From Comamonadaceae bacterium (GTDB lineage: Bacteria > Pseudomonadota > Gammaproteobacteria > Burkholderiales > Burkholderiaceae), in NCBI GenBank assembly GCA_947505995.1, contig CANNNB010000005.1, positions 1-25,313 on the forward strand: a stretch of DNA of 25,313 nucleotides, in the 5' to 3' direction. A program made the translations under genes and the position numbers. Every line of letters begins with the position of its first letter. Positions within the stretch are counted from its first letter, which is position 1. The notes beneath the pieces are model-generated. The model was not told the origin of the DNA and made no database searches. It saw only the letters and a program-made list of their open reading frames with translations. Shown here piece by piece: positions 8,361 through 15,996 of the stretch.

Positions 8361-8996
8361 ATGGATTTACTTCAAGCCCTCAATTGGCGTTATGCCACCA
8401 AAAAAATGGACCCTACCAAGTCCGTGCCAGATGCCAAAGTGCAACGCATCTTGGAAGCCATCCGCATGACGGCCACTTCCAGCGGCTTGCAGCCCTACGA
8501 AATCATTGTCGTCACGAACAAAGAAGTTCGAGCCAAATTACAAGTCGCAGCCAGCAACCAAGCTCAAGTTACAGAAGGCTCACACCTCTTGGTTTTTGCC
8601 GCTTGGAACGACTACACCGCCGACCGCATCAACATGATGTTTGATTACAACAACGAAGTACGCGGCTTTGTGAACGAAGGTGCCGAAGCCTATCGTCAAA
8701 TGTTGTTGAAGAACTATCCTGCAAAAGGCCCTGAAGTTAATTTCCAGCACGCTGCCAAACAGTCCTACATTGCTTTGGGCACTGCCTTGATAGCAGCGGC
8801 TGAACAAGAAGTGGACGCGACACCCATGGAAGGTTTTAACCCAAAGGCTGTCGATGAAATTTTGGATTTGGCATCGCGTGGGCTACGCAGTACTGTGTTG
8901 CTGCCATTGGGATATCGCGAAGCCGACAAAGATTGGTTGGTCAACATGAAGAAGGTGCGTCGCACCAATGAAAACTTTATCACTGAAGTCAAATAA
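8361..8996 (+). CDS. Nitroreductase-family NAD(P)H-dependent flavin oxidoreductase
   Basis: A 211-residue protein of typical length for the FMN-binding nitroreductase fold (NfsB/DrgA-like). It opens with MDLLQALNWRYATKKMD, matching the conserved N-terminal Arg/Lys region that contacts FMN phosphate, followed by the MTATSSGLQPYEI segment equivalent to the family's R-x-A-P-S-S-x-N-x-Q-P-W-x-x-x motif. Near the C-terminus LLPLGYREADKD matches the usual h-P-hGY motif. Such enzymes reduce nitroaromatics, quinones or enones with NAD(P)H in the cytoplasm. The Shine-Dalgarno AGGA lies at 8350-8353, seven bases from the ATG. It stands alone, with a palindrome about 80 bp upstream, so it may be inducible. 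Confidence 0.88.
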   Translation: MDLLQALNWRYATKKMDPTKSVPDAKVQRILEAIRMTATSSGLQPYEIIVVTNKEVRAKLQVAASNQAQVTEGSHLLVFAAWNDYTADRINMMFDYNNEVRGFVNEGAEAYRQMLLKNYPAKGPEVNFQHAAKQSYIALGTALIAAAEQEVDATPMEGFNPKAVDEILDLASRGLRSTVLLPLGYREADKDWLVNMKKVRRTNENFITEVK

Positions 8997-9038
8997 ATTA
9001 GATTTCAAAAGAGGGCTCAGGCGAATCAGCCAAGACGC

Positions 9039-9061
9039 TTGCCGTTGATGGCAATTTATTT
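9039..9061 (+). terminator. Weak candidate intrinsic terminator after the nitroreductase gene
   Basis: TTGCC-GTTGAT-GGCAA forms a 5-bp stem with a 6-nt loop, followed by TTTATTT. It lies 43 bp after the stop. The stem is short, so the call is tentative. Confidence 0.3.
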
Positions 9062-9145
9062 GGCAGGTTCATCTGAGTCTTAAAGTAGTATTTTCACCAT
9101 GAAATTGCTGACTTGAATCAATTGACTTCAACGATAATACGAGAC

Positions 9146-9502
9146 ATGTTCAACTCAAGAAACCACAAACTCATTGCGCGCCTTGTGCTCGTGTGGTTTG
9201 CGCTGTTCATTGGGGCGGCCATTGCTTCTCCCATCTTGAGCCCCACTGAAACACAAATGGTCTGTACCAGTGCAGGTGGCATGAAAATGCTGTCCTCAAG
9301 CCAGGAGGGGGCCGACGCCAAGGGCGCTCCCAACATGGACTGTCCTTTGTGTGCCCCTGTTGTCGTACCTTTAGAAGCTTGTTCTGCAGGAATTGACAAA
9401 CCCAAGCCCTTGGCGCATTTGCTGCATCCAGTCGCGGCAGCGCTTGTTGCTTTCCTTACTTCACCGCCTTTGCCCTCGCGCGGGCCTCCCTTTATTTCCT
9501 GA
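9146..9502 (+). CDS. DUF2946-family membrane/periplasmic protein, copper-associated
   Basis: A 118-residue protein from the ATG at 9146 (a TTG at 9113 would add 11 residues). A hydrophobic N-terminal segment (about 10-30) acts as signal or anchor. Then come MVC (Cys40), a C-x-x-C pair in MDCPLC (Cys66, Cys69) and Cys79; a C-terminal hydrophobic stretch ends in SPPLPSRGPPF. The CPLC motif and the PP-x-P-x-RGPP ending are typical of DUF2946 proteins, whose function is not established but which often precede copper-chaperone genes. The next gene, 86 bp on and in the same direction, is a YcnI-PCuAC fusion, which fits. A metal or thiol role is inference. Confidence 0.7.
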   Translation: MFNSRNHKLIARLVLVWFALFIGAAIASPILSPTETQMVCTSAGGMKMLSSSQEGADAKGAPNMDCPLCAPVVVPLEACSAGIDKPKPLAHLLHPVAAALVAFLTSPPLPSRGPPFIS

Positions 9503-9588
9503 AATTTTTCAACAAGTCTGCGTCATCGCTCGGTACTTTCCGATGTTGTCGCAAAAATGGCAATGCGTTGTTTTTTCTGGAAATTAAA

Positions 9589-10563
9589 ATGAAATTAGTT
9601 ACAAAATTCGCGATCAACTCTTTTGTCCTTGCGTCGTCTGCATGGTTTTTTGCTGGCACTGCCCAAGCGCATGCCGTCTTGGTAGAGCCTTCTGCACAAG
9701 CAGGCAGTAATTACAAGGGCGCTATTCGCATTGGACATGGCTGTGAAGGTTCTGCCACAACCGGTATCCGCATCAGTATGCCTTCGGGCTTTGGAGGGGC
9801 TAAGCCGCAGCCCAAATCAGGATGGAGCGAGAGTTCTAAAAAAGTCAAATTGGCCCAGCCCTCCATCAGTCAAGGCCAAACCATCACTGAAGATATGGTC
9901 GAGCTTGAATGGAAAGCCAATACCAAAGAAGCAGCATTGCCCGATGGTGCAATTGGTGAATTTACATTTACAAGCAAACTGCCTGATGCGGCCGGTGCCA
10001 CATGGTTGCGTATTTTGCAGACATGTGAAAAAGGTCAAAATGATTGGGCTGAAATACCGGCCACTGGCACATCCATCAAAGGCCTGAAAATGCCTGCAGC
10101 CTTGCTGACCATCAAAACCGCGAGTGCTTCAAATGTCGCCGTGGCCAATGCCAATGTGACTATTCGCGACAGCTGGGTTCGACCCACTGTTGCAGGTCAG
10201 AAAGCCACAGGTGCATTCATGAAAATCACAGCCAAAGAAAACAGCAAACTTTTGAGTGTGAGTAGCCCCGTTGCAGGCGTGGCAGAAGTTCACGAAATGA
10301 AAATGGAAAAAGATGTCATGAAAATGGCTGCCATTCCATCTTTAGATTTGCCCGCGGGAAAATCTGTTGAATTGAAACCCGGCTCTTACCACATCATGCT
10401 GATGGACTTGAAATCGCCGGTTGAAAAAGGTACCAAGTTACCCTTGACCTTGAAATTCCAAGATGCCAAAGGTGGTAAGTTTCAAGTCGATCTGCTGTTA
10501 GATGCCGCCATGCCCATGGCCCCAGGCCAACCTGGTGGCGCTTCGCCTCATCACCACCACTGA
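9589..10563 (+). CDS. Periplasmic copper-binding fusion protein: YcnI-like (DUF1775) + PCuAC
   Basis: A 324-residue secreted protein. The signal peptide ends AQA (25-27), so the mature N-terminus would be His28 (HAVLVEP), the residue that makes the copper-binding monohistidine brace in YcnI. The DUF1775 domain covers about 28-175. A PCuAC domain follows (about 185-305) with the exact spacing H-x10-M-x21-H-x-M: His235, Met246, His268, Met270. PCuAC proteins carry Cu(I) to cytochrome oxidase assembly. The protein ends in a natural HHHH after a Gly/Pro-rich linker. The ATG at 9589 has GGAAA upstream; an earlier in-frame ATG at 9568 would only lengthen the signal region. Having both domains in one chain suggests handling of Cu(II) and Cu(I) together; that is inference. 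Confidence 0.9.
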   Translation: MKLVTKFAINSFVLASSAWFFAGTAQAHAVLVEPSAQAGSNYKGAIRIGHGCEGSATTGIRISMPSGFGGAKPQPKSGWSESSKKVKLAQPSISQGQTITEDMVELEWKANTKEAALPDGAIGEFTFTSKLPDAAGATWLRILQTCEKGQNDWAEIPATGTSIKGLKMPAALLTIKTASASNVAVANANVTIRDSWVRPTVAGQKATGAFMKITAKENSKLLSVSSPVAGVAEVHEMKMEKDVMKMAAIPSLDLPAGKSVELKPGSYHIMLMDLKSPVEKGTKLPLTLKFQDAKGGKFQVDLLLDAAMPMAPGQPGGASPHHHH

Positions 10564-10567
10564 AAGT

Positions 10568-11785
10568 TCAAGCCGGCTGGAGTTTCACAATGGGGGCTTC
10601 TTTGATGGGCAAGTTAATGAGGGCGGCCATGGCTGACAAAACAATGTCTGCCCACCACATCCATTGGTAGTCATTGTTGGCATCAAATACAAGTCCACCC
10701 AAGTACGCGCCCAAGAACCCGCCAATTTGGTGAGACAACAAGGTCAGGCCAAACAGCGTGGCCAAGTATCGAATGCCAAAAAGTTTACCGACCAAGGCGG
10801 CGGTGGGGGGGACAGTAGCCAGCCACGTAAAGCCTAAGCCCATGGCAAAAGCATAAAAAGTCCATTCTGTTTTTGGGGCTGCCAAATACAAGCCAATGAG
10901 CACTGCGCGAGAGCCATACATGACTGCGAGCACATATTTGCTGCGATAAAGATTGATGCATGAACCGGCATACAGACTGCCTGCAATGTTGCCCAATCCA
11001 ATGATGGCCAGCGACCAACTTGCCACTGTAGGCGATAGTCCACACAAGCCAACTTCGGTGGGCAGATGCGTGACCAAAAATGCAATGTGAAAACCGCAGG
11101 TGAAGAACCCCAGGTGCAACAACAAATAACTGGGATTGCGCATGGCATCGGACACGGCTTTTTTCAACCCGCCCTCTGGGTCTGGCGCTTTGGCGGGTGC
11201 ATGGGTATCGCTGGTGAGACGGCTCAAGAGGGGAATTGCCAGCAGCGTAACGGCTGCCATGGTCCACATGGACCCCATCCAGCCCAACCACTGTATGAGC
11301 TTTTGGATGATAGGTGCAAAGACAAATTGGCCAATCGAGCCGCCTGCATTGATGATGCCAGAAGCCACCCCGCGTGATTCTGTGGGTATGCGCTGAGCCG
11401 CTGCGCCCAACAAAACAGAGAAGCTGCATGCCCCAGCACCCATTGCAGTCAAAACGCCCAGCGTCAGGATAAGGCCCCAACTGCTTGTGACAAAGGGGGT
11501 GAGGGCAGAGCCTAAGACCAAGATAAGAACGCCACAGAGCAGGACAGGGCGAGGGCCGTATTTGTCGGCGAATGCGCCAGCGATGGGTTGAATAGCACCC
11601 CACACAAATTGACCAATGGCCATGGCCAAGCTGATGGTCACAATGCCCAAGCCGGTGTCGGTGTTGAGTGGCCCGACATACAGCCCCATCGCTTGTCTAG
11701 AGCCCATGGTGATCATCAATATGGATGAGGCCATGAGCGTGGTGATCCAAACACCAGGTTGGTTCATGCTGGGGAAAAGTTTCAT
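10568..11785 (-). CDS. MFS transporter (oxalate/formate-antiporter-like)
   Basis: A 405-residue, 12-helix membrane protein. Motif A is clear at residues 70-80 (GAFADKYGPRP). The N-terminal region with SRQAMGLYVGPL and the later GSIGQFVFAPIIQ resemble the OFA/monocarboxylate branch of the superfamily, which often carries small organic acids; the substrate is not readable. The start (complement of 11783-11785) overlaps the alpha/beta-hydrolase stop by 4 bp (ATGA), so translation is probably coupled and the transporter may move a substrate or product of that protein. It ends 4 bp from the copper-fusion gene in convergent orientation, with no obvious terminator. Confidence 0.85.
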   Translation of the reverse strand: MKLFPSMNQPGVWITTLMASSILMITMGSRQAMGLYVGPLNTDTGLGIVTISLAMAIGQFVWGAIQPIAGAFADKYGPRPVLLCGVLILVLGSALTPFVTSSWGLILTLGVLTAMGAGACSFSVLLGAAAQRIPTESRGVASGIINAGGSIGQFVFAPIIQKLIQWLGWMGSMWTMAAVTLLAIPLLSRLTSDTHAPAKAPDPEGGLKKAVSDAMRNPSYLLLHLGFFTCGFHIAFLVTHLPTEVGLCGLSPTVASWSLAIIGLGNIAGSLYAGSCINLYRSKYVLAVMYGSRAVLIGLYLAAPKTEWTFYAFAMGLGFTWLATVPPTAALVGKLFGIRYLATLFGLTLLSHQIGGFLGAYLGGLVFDANNDYQWMWWADIVLSAMAALINLPIKEAPIVKLQPA

Positions 11786-12654
11786 GTAGGGCTTATAAAT
11801 TGCAGCAGTTCTGCTGAAAATTGTTCAGGCATTTCAAAGTAGGGCAGTGCGCCACTTTCGTAGACTGTGAAGCGCCAGTTGTCTGAATGGGCGAAGCGCT
11901 TTTTACCACGGTAGTCCACAAAATCACCGCGCGTGCCATGGCTCATCCAAACCTTCTGCGACAGCCTGTCGTAGATGTTGGTGATGTCTGCGCTAAAGAG
12001 TTGGGCCGACAAAAAGCTCAAGGGTGCATGTTGAGCGCCTGGTTGTTGCGTGGTCCAAATGGCATAGCGGTACATTTCTTCGTCAATGTCAGGCGAACCC
12101 CAAGTTTTCTTTAAAAAATACCGAATGACTTTTGGTTTTATCAGTAACTTGAAAACCGAAAGCCCCCAACCAGGTCCTTTGAGGACTTTCAAAAGCCAAT
12201 TGAGCCCATAAGTTTGACCCTCTGCCGCTTGTCGGAGTTTCAAGCCCGTAAAACCAGTGGGACTGACCAAAGAGACAGATTGAAAATGTTCGGATTGTTC
12301 AGCAGCCGCACGTGCTAAAAATTCGCATGACAAAGAAACGGCCAAAGCATCTAAAGCTTGGGTGCCATGAATGGCTTGAATGTGTCGAACCAGGTCATGA
12401 ATGGCATCTGTCATGAGGCGTGGTGTGTACAAGCGATCGGTGCGTGCTGAAAAACCAAAACCTGGCAGGTCGATGGCGTAAACCGTTCGGTGCTGGCTTA
12501 ATGATTCGAAAATAGGCCGAACTTCAGCAGCGCTGGCTGATGCATTGATGGTGTGCACCAAAATGAGAGGACGGCCTTGCCCTTTAACGTAAGCGCAAAG
12601 ATGACCTGTACCACTGACAATGGTTTGGAGTTGCCCATTTAAAGCAAGATTCAA
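11782..12654 (-). CDS. Alpha/beta-hydrolase-fold protein with a non-canonical active site
   Basis: A 290-residue protein with the alpha/beta-hydrolase layout: PLILVHTINAS (29-39) at the oxyanion-hole strand, TVYAIDLPGFGFSA (57-70), and a nucleophile-elbow region DALAVSLSCEF (102-112). The usual G-x-S-x-G is here A105-V-S107-L-S109. The place where the catalytic His normally sits (G-H-x-P-x-x-E-x-P) reads SGALPYFEMPEQF, with Ala269 instead of His. An Asp is available near GTRGDFVD (240-247). So it may use an unusual mechanism or have lost hydrolase activity. The start is TTG (complement of 12652-12654), forced by an in-frame stop just upstream. It overlaps the MFS gene by 4 bp. Confidence 0.8.
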   Translation of the reverse strand: MNLALNGQLQTIVSGTGHLCAYVKGQGRPLILVHTINASASAAEVRPIFESLSQHRTVYAIDLPGFGFSARTDRLYTPRLMTDAIHDLVRHIQAIHGTQALDALAVSLSCEFLARAAAEQSEHFQSVSLVSPTGFTGLKLRQAAEGQTYGLNWLLKVLKGPGWGLSVFKLLIKPKVIRYFLKKTWGSPDIDEEMYRYAIWTTQQPGAQHAPLSFLSAQLFSADITNIYDRLSQKVWMSHGTRGDFVDYRGKKRFAHSDNWRFTVYESGALPYFEMPEQFSAELLQFISPT

Positions 12655-12759
12655 CGCGTACTTTCACAACCTAAAAAAGTAATTTTCGCACATTGCCTGC
12701 AAGAGGGTGCAGCTTGAATTTAAAACATTGTTTTTAACGATGTAGGGCCAAAATTGGAA

Positions 12760-12793
12760 ATGGCGTCAGCACAAAAAAATGTGCGGACGCCAT
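12760..12793 (-). terminator. Intrinsic-type terminator hairpin of the Ala/Lys-rich protein gene
   Basis: Inverted arms ATGGCGTC (12760-12767) and GACGCCAT (12786-12793), then GCACA/TGTGC (12769-12773 and 12780-12784), give a 13-pair stem with one mismatch and a 6-nt loop. On the minus strand it lies 11 bp after the stop of the small gene and is followed by TTTCCAATTTT. The rest of the gap up to 12654 holds a small AT-rich inverted repeat, TTAAAA...TTTTAA (12720-12737), near the likely promoter of the hydrolase operon. Confidence 0.6.
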
Positions 12794-12804
12794 GGAAGCA
12801 GTGA

Positions 12805-13065
12805 TTACTTTTTAGCGCCGTCTTTGGTCACTTCTTTGGCTGCTTTTTCAGACTTTTTGCCGTCAGCTTTAGCGTCTGATTTGACATCAGCTTTGGCCAC
12901 AGCTTTGGCTTCTGCTTTGGCTTCAGTTTTAGCTTCAGCCTTCACAGGAGCAGCATTCGAAGTTGCTGGTGCAGTGGCAGCAGCCGTGGCAGGTGTGGCA
13001 GGTGTGGCGGCAAAAGCGGCTGCTGAGAATGTGCCAATGATCAAGGTAGCGAGAAGTTTAGTCAT
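12805..13065 (-). CDS. Small secreted Ala/Lys-rich repeat protein of unknown function
   Basis: An 86-residue protein. The signal peptide (MTKLLATLIIGTFSAAAFA, cleavage about 19/20) is followed by an Ala/Thr/Pro stretch (20-40) and then a run of four-residue units of the type A-E/D-A-K from about 42 to the end. The repeat tail should form a highly charged amphipathic helix or stay disordered; I recognise no domain. A strong Shine-Dalgarno (GAAGGAA, complement of 13071-13077) sits 5 bases before the ATG and a hairpin terminator follows, so this looks like a real monocistronic, well-translated gene. The frame on the opposite strand is a shadow of its repeats. Possible roles in envelope or acid stress are guesses. 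Confidence 0.75.
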   Translation of the reverse strand: MTKLLATLIIGTFSAAAFAATPATPATAAATAPATSNAAPVKAEAKTEAKAEAKAVAKADVKSDAKADGKKSEKAAKEVTKDGAKK

Positions 13066-13090
13066 GATGTTTCCTTCATGTTGTTTGAAA

Positions 13091-13169
13091 ACTCCACCGA
13101 TCGGGAGTGATCATTCAACGGCAGGGAAGACGCACTTGTTGACCGAAATATTTAATTATTTGTGTCAAC
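13091..13169 (-). promoter_or_regulatory. Upstream region of the Ala/Lys-rich gene with inverted repeats
   Basis: GTTGAC (13138-13143) and GTCAAC (13164-13169) are perfect inverted arms flanking a 20-bp AT-rich core. On the minus strand the outer arm contains TTGACA, a consensus -35, though no good -10 follows at 17 bp. Nearer the gene, ACTCC (13091-13095) and GGAGT (13104-13108) could form a leader hairpin. Function is inferred. Confidence 0.35.
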
Positions 13170-13214
13170 TTTAGAGCGAACATGACGTTGATGCCGCGAA
13201 CCTTGTGCGTCAAA

Positions 13215-14201
13215 TCAATCTAATTTCACACCTGCACTCTTCACCAGCTTGCCCCAGAATTTGGCGTCCTCAACCAAAAAACTTGCAAACTGATCGGGTG
13301 ATTTTGAAACATCAACATCAGTACCTTCTCTGGCCAACGCAGCTTTCACATTGGGCTGCGACATTGCAAATTGAGTGGCATCAAAAATCTTTTTCACAAT
13401 GGCTGGCGGCGTGCCGTTAGGTACAAAAATACCATACCAAAATTCAATGGCGTAGTCGGGCACGCCGGCCTCGCTGCTCCCTGGCAAACCAGGCACCAAT
13501 GCAGACTTCTCTTTGGTGCTCACGCCCAGTCCCTTCAGGCGACCTGCTTGAATCATGGGCAATACCGAAGGTGGTGTTCCGAAGGTCAATTGGGTGTCGC
13601 CTGCCACCACAGATTGAATGGCAGGGCCACCGCCTCTGAATGGAATGTGGGTCATCTCTATGCCAGTGACCTGCGCAAACAAAGCAGCCCCCAAATGCGG
13701 CGCAGAGCCATTGCCCGAAGTCGCGTAATTGATGGTGCCAGGGGCTTTCTTGGCTTTGGCTACAAGCTCTATAAGGCTGCCGATACCTACATTGGGATTG
13801 GCTGCAATGACCAAGGGCGAGGATGTGATTTTGGAGATCGGAAATAAATCTTTGGGTGTATAGCCCAGCTTTGGATTCAATGCTGGATTGACGGAAATGC
13901 TACTGGGACTTGCAATCAAAATGGTGTAACCATCGGGTGCAGATTTAGAAACAGCTTCTGCGGCAATGCTAGAGCCTGCGCCTGCTTTATTTTCAATGAT
14001 GACGGGCTGACCGAGAGCTTTACCCAGCGATTCGCTGATGGTTCGACCCACATAGTCGGCGGCGCCACCGGGTGCAAAACCGACAACCACTTTGACAGGT
14101 TTGGTGGGATAGGTGCTGGCGGTTTGTGCTTGCGCCGATGTGACGCAAGCCATCAAGCCAAGGTAAATGAAAGAGAAAGAGATAGACAATTTTTGAATCA
14201 T
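13215..14201 (-). CDS. Bug-family (TctC-like) tripartite tricarboxylate transporter substrate receptor
   Basis: A 328-residue periplasmic solute receptor. The export signal ends AQA (about 24-26), though LMAC at 16-19 is also a possible lipobox. The mature part has the family's pattern: YPTKPVKVVVGFAPGGAADYVGR near the N-terminus, LGQPVIIENKAGAGSSIAAEAV and DGYTILIASP, then the central GNGSAPHLGAALF...HIPFRGGGPA. Bug proteins bind carboxylates and other small acids; many have no transporter genes beside them, as here. The ATG overlaps the oxidoreductase stop by 4 bp, making it the last gene of a CoA transferase-crotonase-MDR-Bug operon, so its ligand is probably the acid that the operon degrades. 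That link is inference. Confidence 0.92.
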   Translation of the reverse strand: MIQKLSISFSFIYLGLMACVTSAQAQTASTYPTKPVKVVVGFAPGGAADYVGRTISESLGKALGQPVIIENKAGAGSSIAAEAVSKSAPDGYTILIASPSSISVNPALNPKLGYTPKDLFPISKITSSPLVIAANPNVGIGSLIELVAKAKKAPGTINYATSGNGSAPHLGAALFAQVTGIEMTHIPFRGGGPAIQSVVAGDTQLTFGTPPSVLPMIQAGRLKGLGVSTKEKSALVPGLPGSSEAGVPDYAIEFWYGIFVPNGTPPAIVKKIFDATQFAMSQPNVKAALAREGTDVDVSKSPDQFASFLVEDAKFWGKLVKSAGVKLD

Positions 14202-15190
14202 GATAAGACCCTTAAAACAATTTTTCCAACGTGCGCATTAGTTTCCATCAACGCTTTAGCAGCTACCATTTCTTCGAATGGAAAAATGGTGTCTATGCTT
14301 GATTGAATGCGGCCTTCTGCAAAGGCCGGCAAAATATCTTTCACAAAGCCGCTCACAGGTTCGGCGCGTTGTTCTGGTGAACGAAGTTTGTTCGACACCC
14401 CAAACAGCGTAAGGCGTTTGGCATGCAATGCTTCAATGTCCAAGGGCGCATTCAACACACCATCGACATAGCCTACAGTGCCAAGCCGCCCTTGAAAACA
14501 CAAGCAGCGCAGGCTTTCTTCAAAGACCGAACCGCCCACCGCATTGACGACGAGTTGCACACCCTTGCCGTCTGTGGCGGACATGACTTGATCATAAAAA
14601 TTGGCTGAACGTGTACAGATTCCCAAGTCCAAACCCAATGGTGCTAGCTTGTTCAATTTATCTTGCGAACCAGACGTGCCAATGACTTTGGCGCCCAAGG
14701 CCTTGGCCATTTGCAAGGAGGCCACGCCCACGCCCGACGAAACACCATTGACCAACAACCAGTCATTGGCTTTTAAACGACCCTGTTGTACCAACAAGTC
14801 GTAGGTCACTAAAAAGGTCAGTGGAATACAAGAAGCTTCTTCGTAGGATACGTTTGGAGGAATGGGCATCATTTCTCTGACGTCCATGAGTGCATATTCG
14901 GCAAAGGTGGCAGCGCACCTGGCCATGACGCGATCGCCTAATTTGAGACCAGTGACCGCAGTGACTTGGTCACCGAGTGCTGTAATTTCGCCAGCACCTT
15001 CCATGCCGATGGCTTTGGCGCCATGACTGCCATGCAGGCCGTGCCCTTTGATAAATTCTCCGCGGTTCAATCCGGCCGCATGAATTTTGACCAGTGCTTG
15101 GCTAGGGCCAGGCACAGGAATGGGGACATCTCTCAATTCAATGGGGTTGGGCACATCCCCAACATGCATCCAATATGACTTCATGTTCAT
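14198..15190 (-). CDS. Zinc-independent MDR (quinone oxidoreductase-like) dehydrogenase
   Basis: A 330-residue medium-chain dehydrogenase/reductase. The N-terminal GroES-like domain includes IPVPGPSQALVKIHAAGLNRGE and GMEGAGEI; the cofactor loop is VNGVSSGVGVASLQMAKALGAKVIGTSGS (about 148-176), as in NADPH:quinone/enoyl reductases. The structural-zinc cysteine cluster is absent and no catalytic-zinc Cys/His pair is visible, so an NAD(P)H-dependent reductase of a quinone or an activated double bond is likely. Start: MNMKSYW (complement of 15188-15190), with a second ATG at 15182-15184. It overlaps its upstream and downstream neighbours by 4 bp each. In an operon with acyl-CoA enzymes it could act as an enoyl-type reductase, but this is inference. 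Confidence 0.85.
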   Translation of the reverse strand: MNMKSYWMHVGDVPNPIELRDVPIPVPGPSQALVKIHAAGLNRGEFIKGHGLHGSHGAKAIGMEGAGEITALGDQVTAVTGLKLGDRVMARCAATFAEYALMDVREMMPIPPNVSYEEASCIPLTFLVTYDLLVQQGRLKANDWLLVNGVSSGVGVASLQMAKALGAKVIGTSGSQDKLNKLAPLGLDLGICTRSANFYDQVMSATDGKGVQLVVNAVGGSVFEESLRCLCFQGRLGTVGYVDGVLNAPLDIEALHAKRLTLFGVSNKLRSPEQRAEPVSGFVKDILPAFAEGRIQSSIDTIFPFEEMVAAKALMETNAHVGKIVLRVLS

Positions 15191-15996
15191 TGACCTTTAA
15201 AGACAGGTTTGCGTTTTTCCATAAAAGCTTTTCGACCTTCAGCGTAATCGGCTGAGTCGAAGCAGTTGCGAATGAGTTGTTGGCAAAGCGCCATGTCAAG
15301 CTCGGGCGATGGTTTTAAAATTTCTCGGGTAATGGCCTTGGCCGCAGCAATGGTGATGGGTGCGTTGTGGGCCAAGGCTGAAGTGTATTCATTCAGAAGC
15401 TCTGCCAATTGAACTGGTGCGCAAATTCGGCTAACCAGACCAAGCTGCAGGGCCTCTTGTGCATCAACTCTTCTGGCTGTGAAAAATAAATCTTTGGCCG
15501 CACCAGGGCCAATGAGGTCGATCAAATTCTTCATGGCTGAATAACGGTAGCCAAGCCCTAGTTTGGCAGCAGGCACAGAAAATACGGCATCGCTGGCTGC
15601 AATGCGCATGTCGCAACTGATGGCCACGTTGATGCCACCACCAATGCAATACCCCTTAATACAAGCCAGCGTAGGTTTGGGAAAGTTGTAGATGCTCATG
15701 AGTGCTGCCTCGGCCATGTGCTCATAGCGGGTGACGGCTTCTTTGGCAGCGCGCATGTCTTCAAATTGAGAAATATCGGCACCCGATACAAAGGCTTTTT
15801 CGCCAGCACCCGAAAACACAACCAGTCGAACGCGCTGGTCTGACTCTGCTTGGGCCAACAAAATAGGCACTGCCTCCCACATGTCAACCGACAATGCGTT
15901 GTGTTTTGCCACATTGTTAAATCTAATGTGCAGGGTGGTTTGGTCTAACCAGGTTTCAACCCGTTCGGTAGGCGATGTGTAGGTAACTTCACTCAT
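15187..15996 (-). CDS. Crotonase-fold (enoyl-CoA hydratase/isomerase family) protein lacking hydratase glutamates
   Basis: A 269-residue protein with clear crotonase landmarks: KHNALS (31-36), FVSGADISQF (69-78) of the CoA-binding oxyanion hole, and IKGYCIGGGINVAISCDMRIA (113-133). In true hydratases the glycine loop continues C-E-L-A and the next strand reads P-E-x-x-x-G; here the equivalents are Asn123 (GGGINVA) and Ala143 (VPAAKLG), so both catalytic glutamates are missing. Oxyanion-hole glycines remain. It may catalyse another crotonase reaction (isomerisation, decarboxylation, C-C cleavage) on an acyl-CoA. The ATG overlaps the CoA-transferase stop by one base and the stop overlaps the MDR gene by 4 bp. 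Confidence 0.85.
   Translation of the reverse strand: MSEVTYTSPTERVETWLDQTTLHIRFNNVAKHNALSVDMWEAVPILLAQAESDQRVRLVVFSGAGEKAFVSGADISQFEDMRAAKEAVTRYEHMAEAALMSIYNFPKPTLACIKGYCIGGGINVAISCDMRIAASDAVFSVPAAKLGLGYRYSAMKNLIDLIGPGAAKDLFFTARRVDAQEALQLGLVSRICAPVQLAELLNEYTSALAHNAPITIAAAKAITREILKPSPELDMALCQQLIRNCFDSADYAEGRKAFMEKRKPVFKGQ

Noticed and set aside
10505..10563. C-terminal HHHH of the copper protein as a cloning-tag artefact
   Set aside because: It has only four His, uses natural codons, follows a Gly/Pro linker and continues into native intergenic sequence and the next gene; copper proteins often end in His.
10785..11603. Long minus-strand frame of 272 codons within the MFS gene
   Set aside because: It is rich in His/Cys/Arg/Trp with no domain pattern; the overlapping frame encodes a clear 12-helix MFS protein.
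12697..12712. CTGCA-N6-TGCAG inverted repeat as a terminator for a plus-strand gene
   Set aside because: No plus-strand gene ends nearby, the stem is only 5 bp, and no T-run follows.
12779..13174. Open frame on the plus strand, 131 codons, Ala/Ser/Leu-rich
   Set aside because: It is the antisense shadow of the repetitive Ala/Lys gene at 12805-13065, which has a proper signal peptide, ribosome site and terminator.
13041..13220. Possible small RNA or tRNA gene in the gap before the small Ala/Lys gene
   Set aside because: No cloverleaf or conserved T-loop sequence can be seen on either strand; only short inverted repeats.
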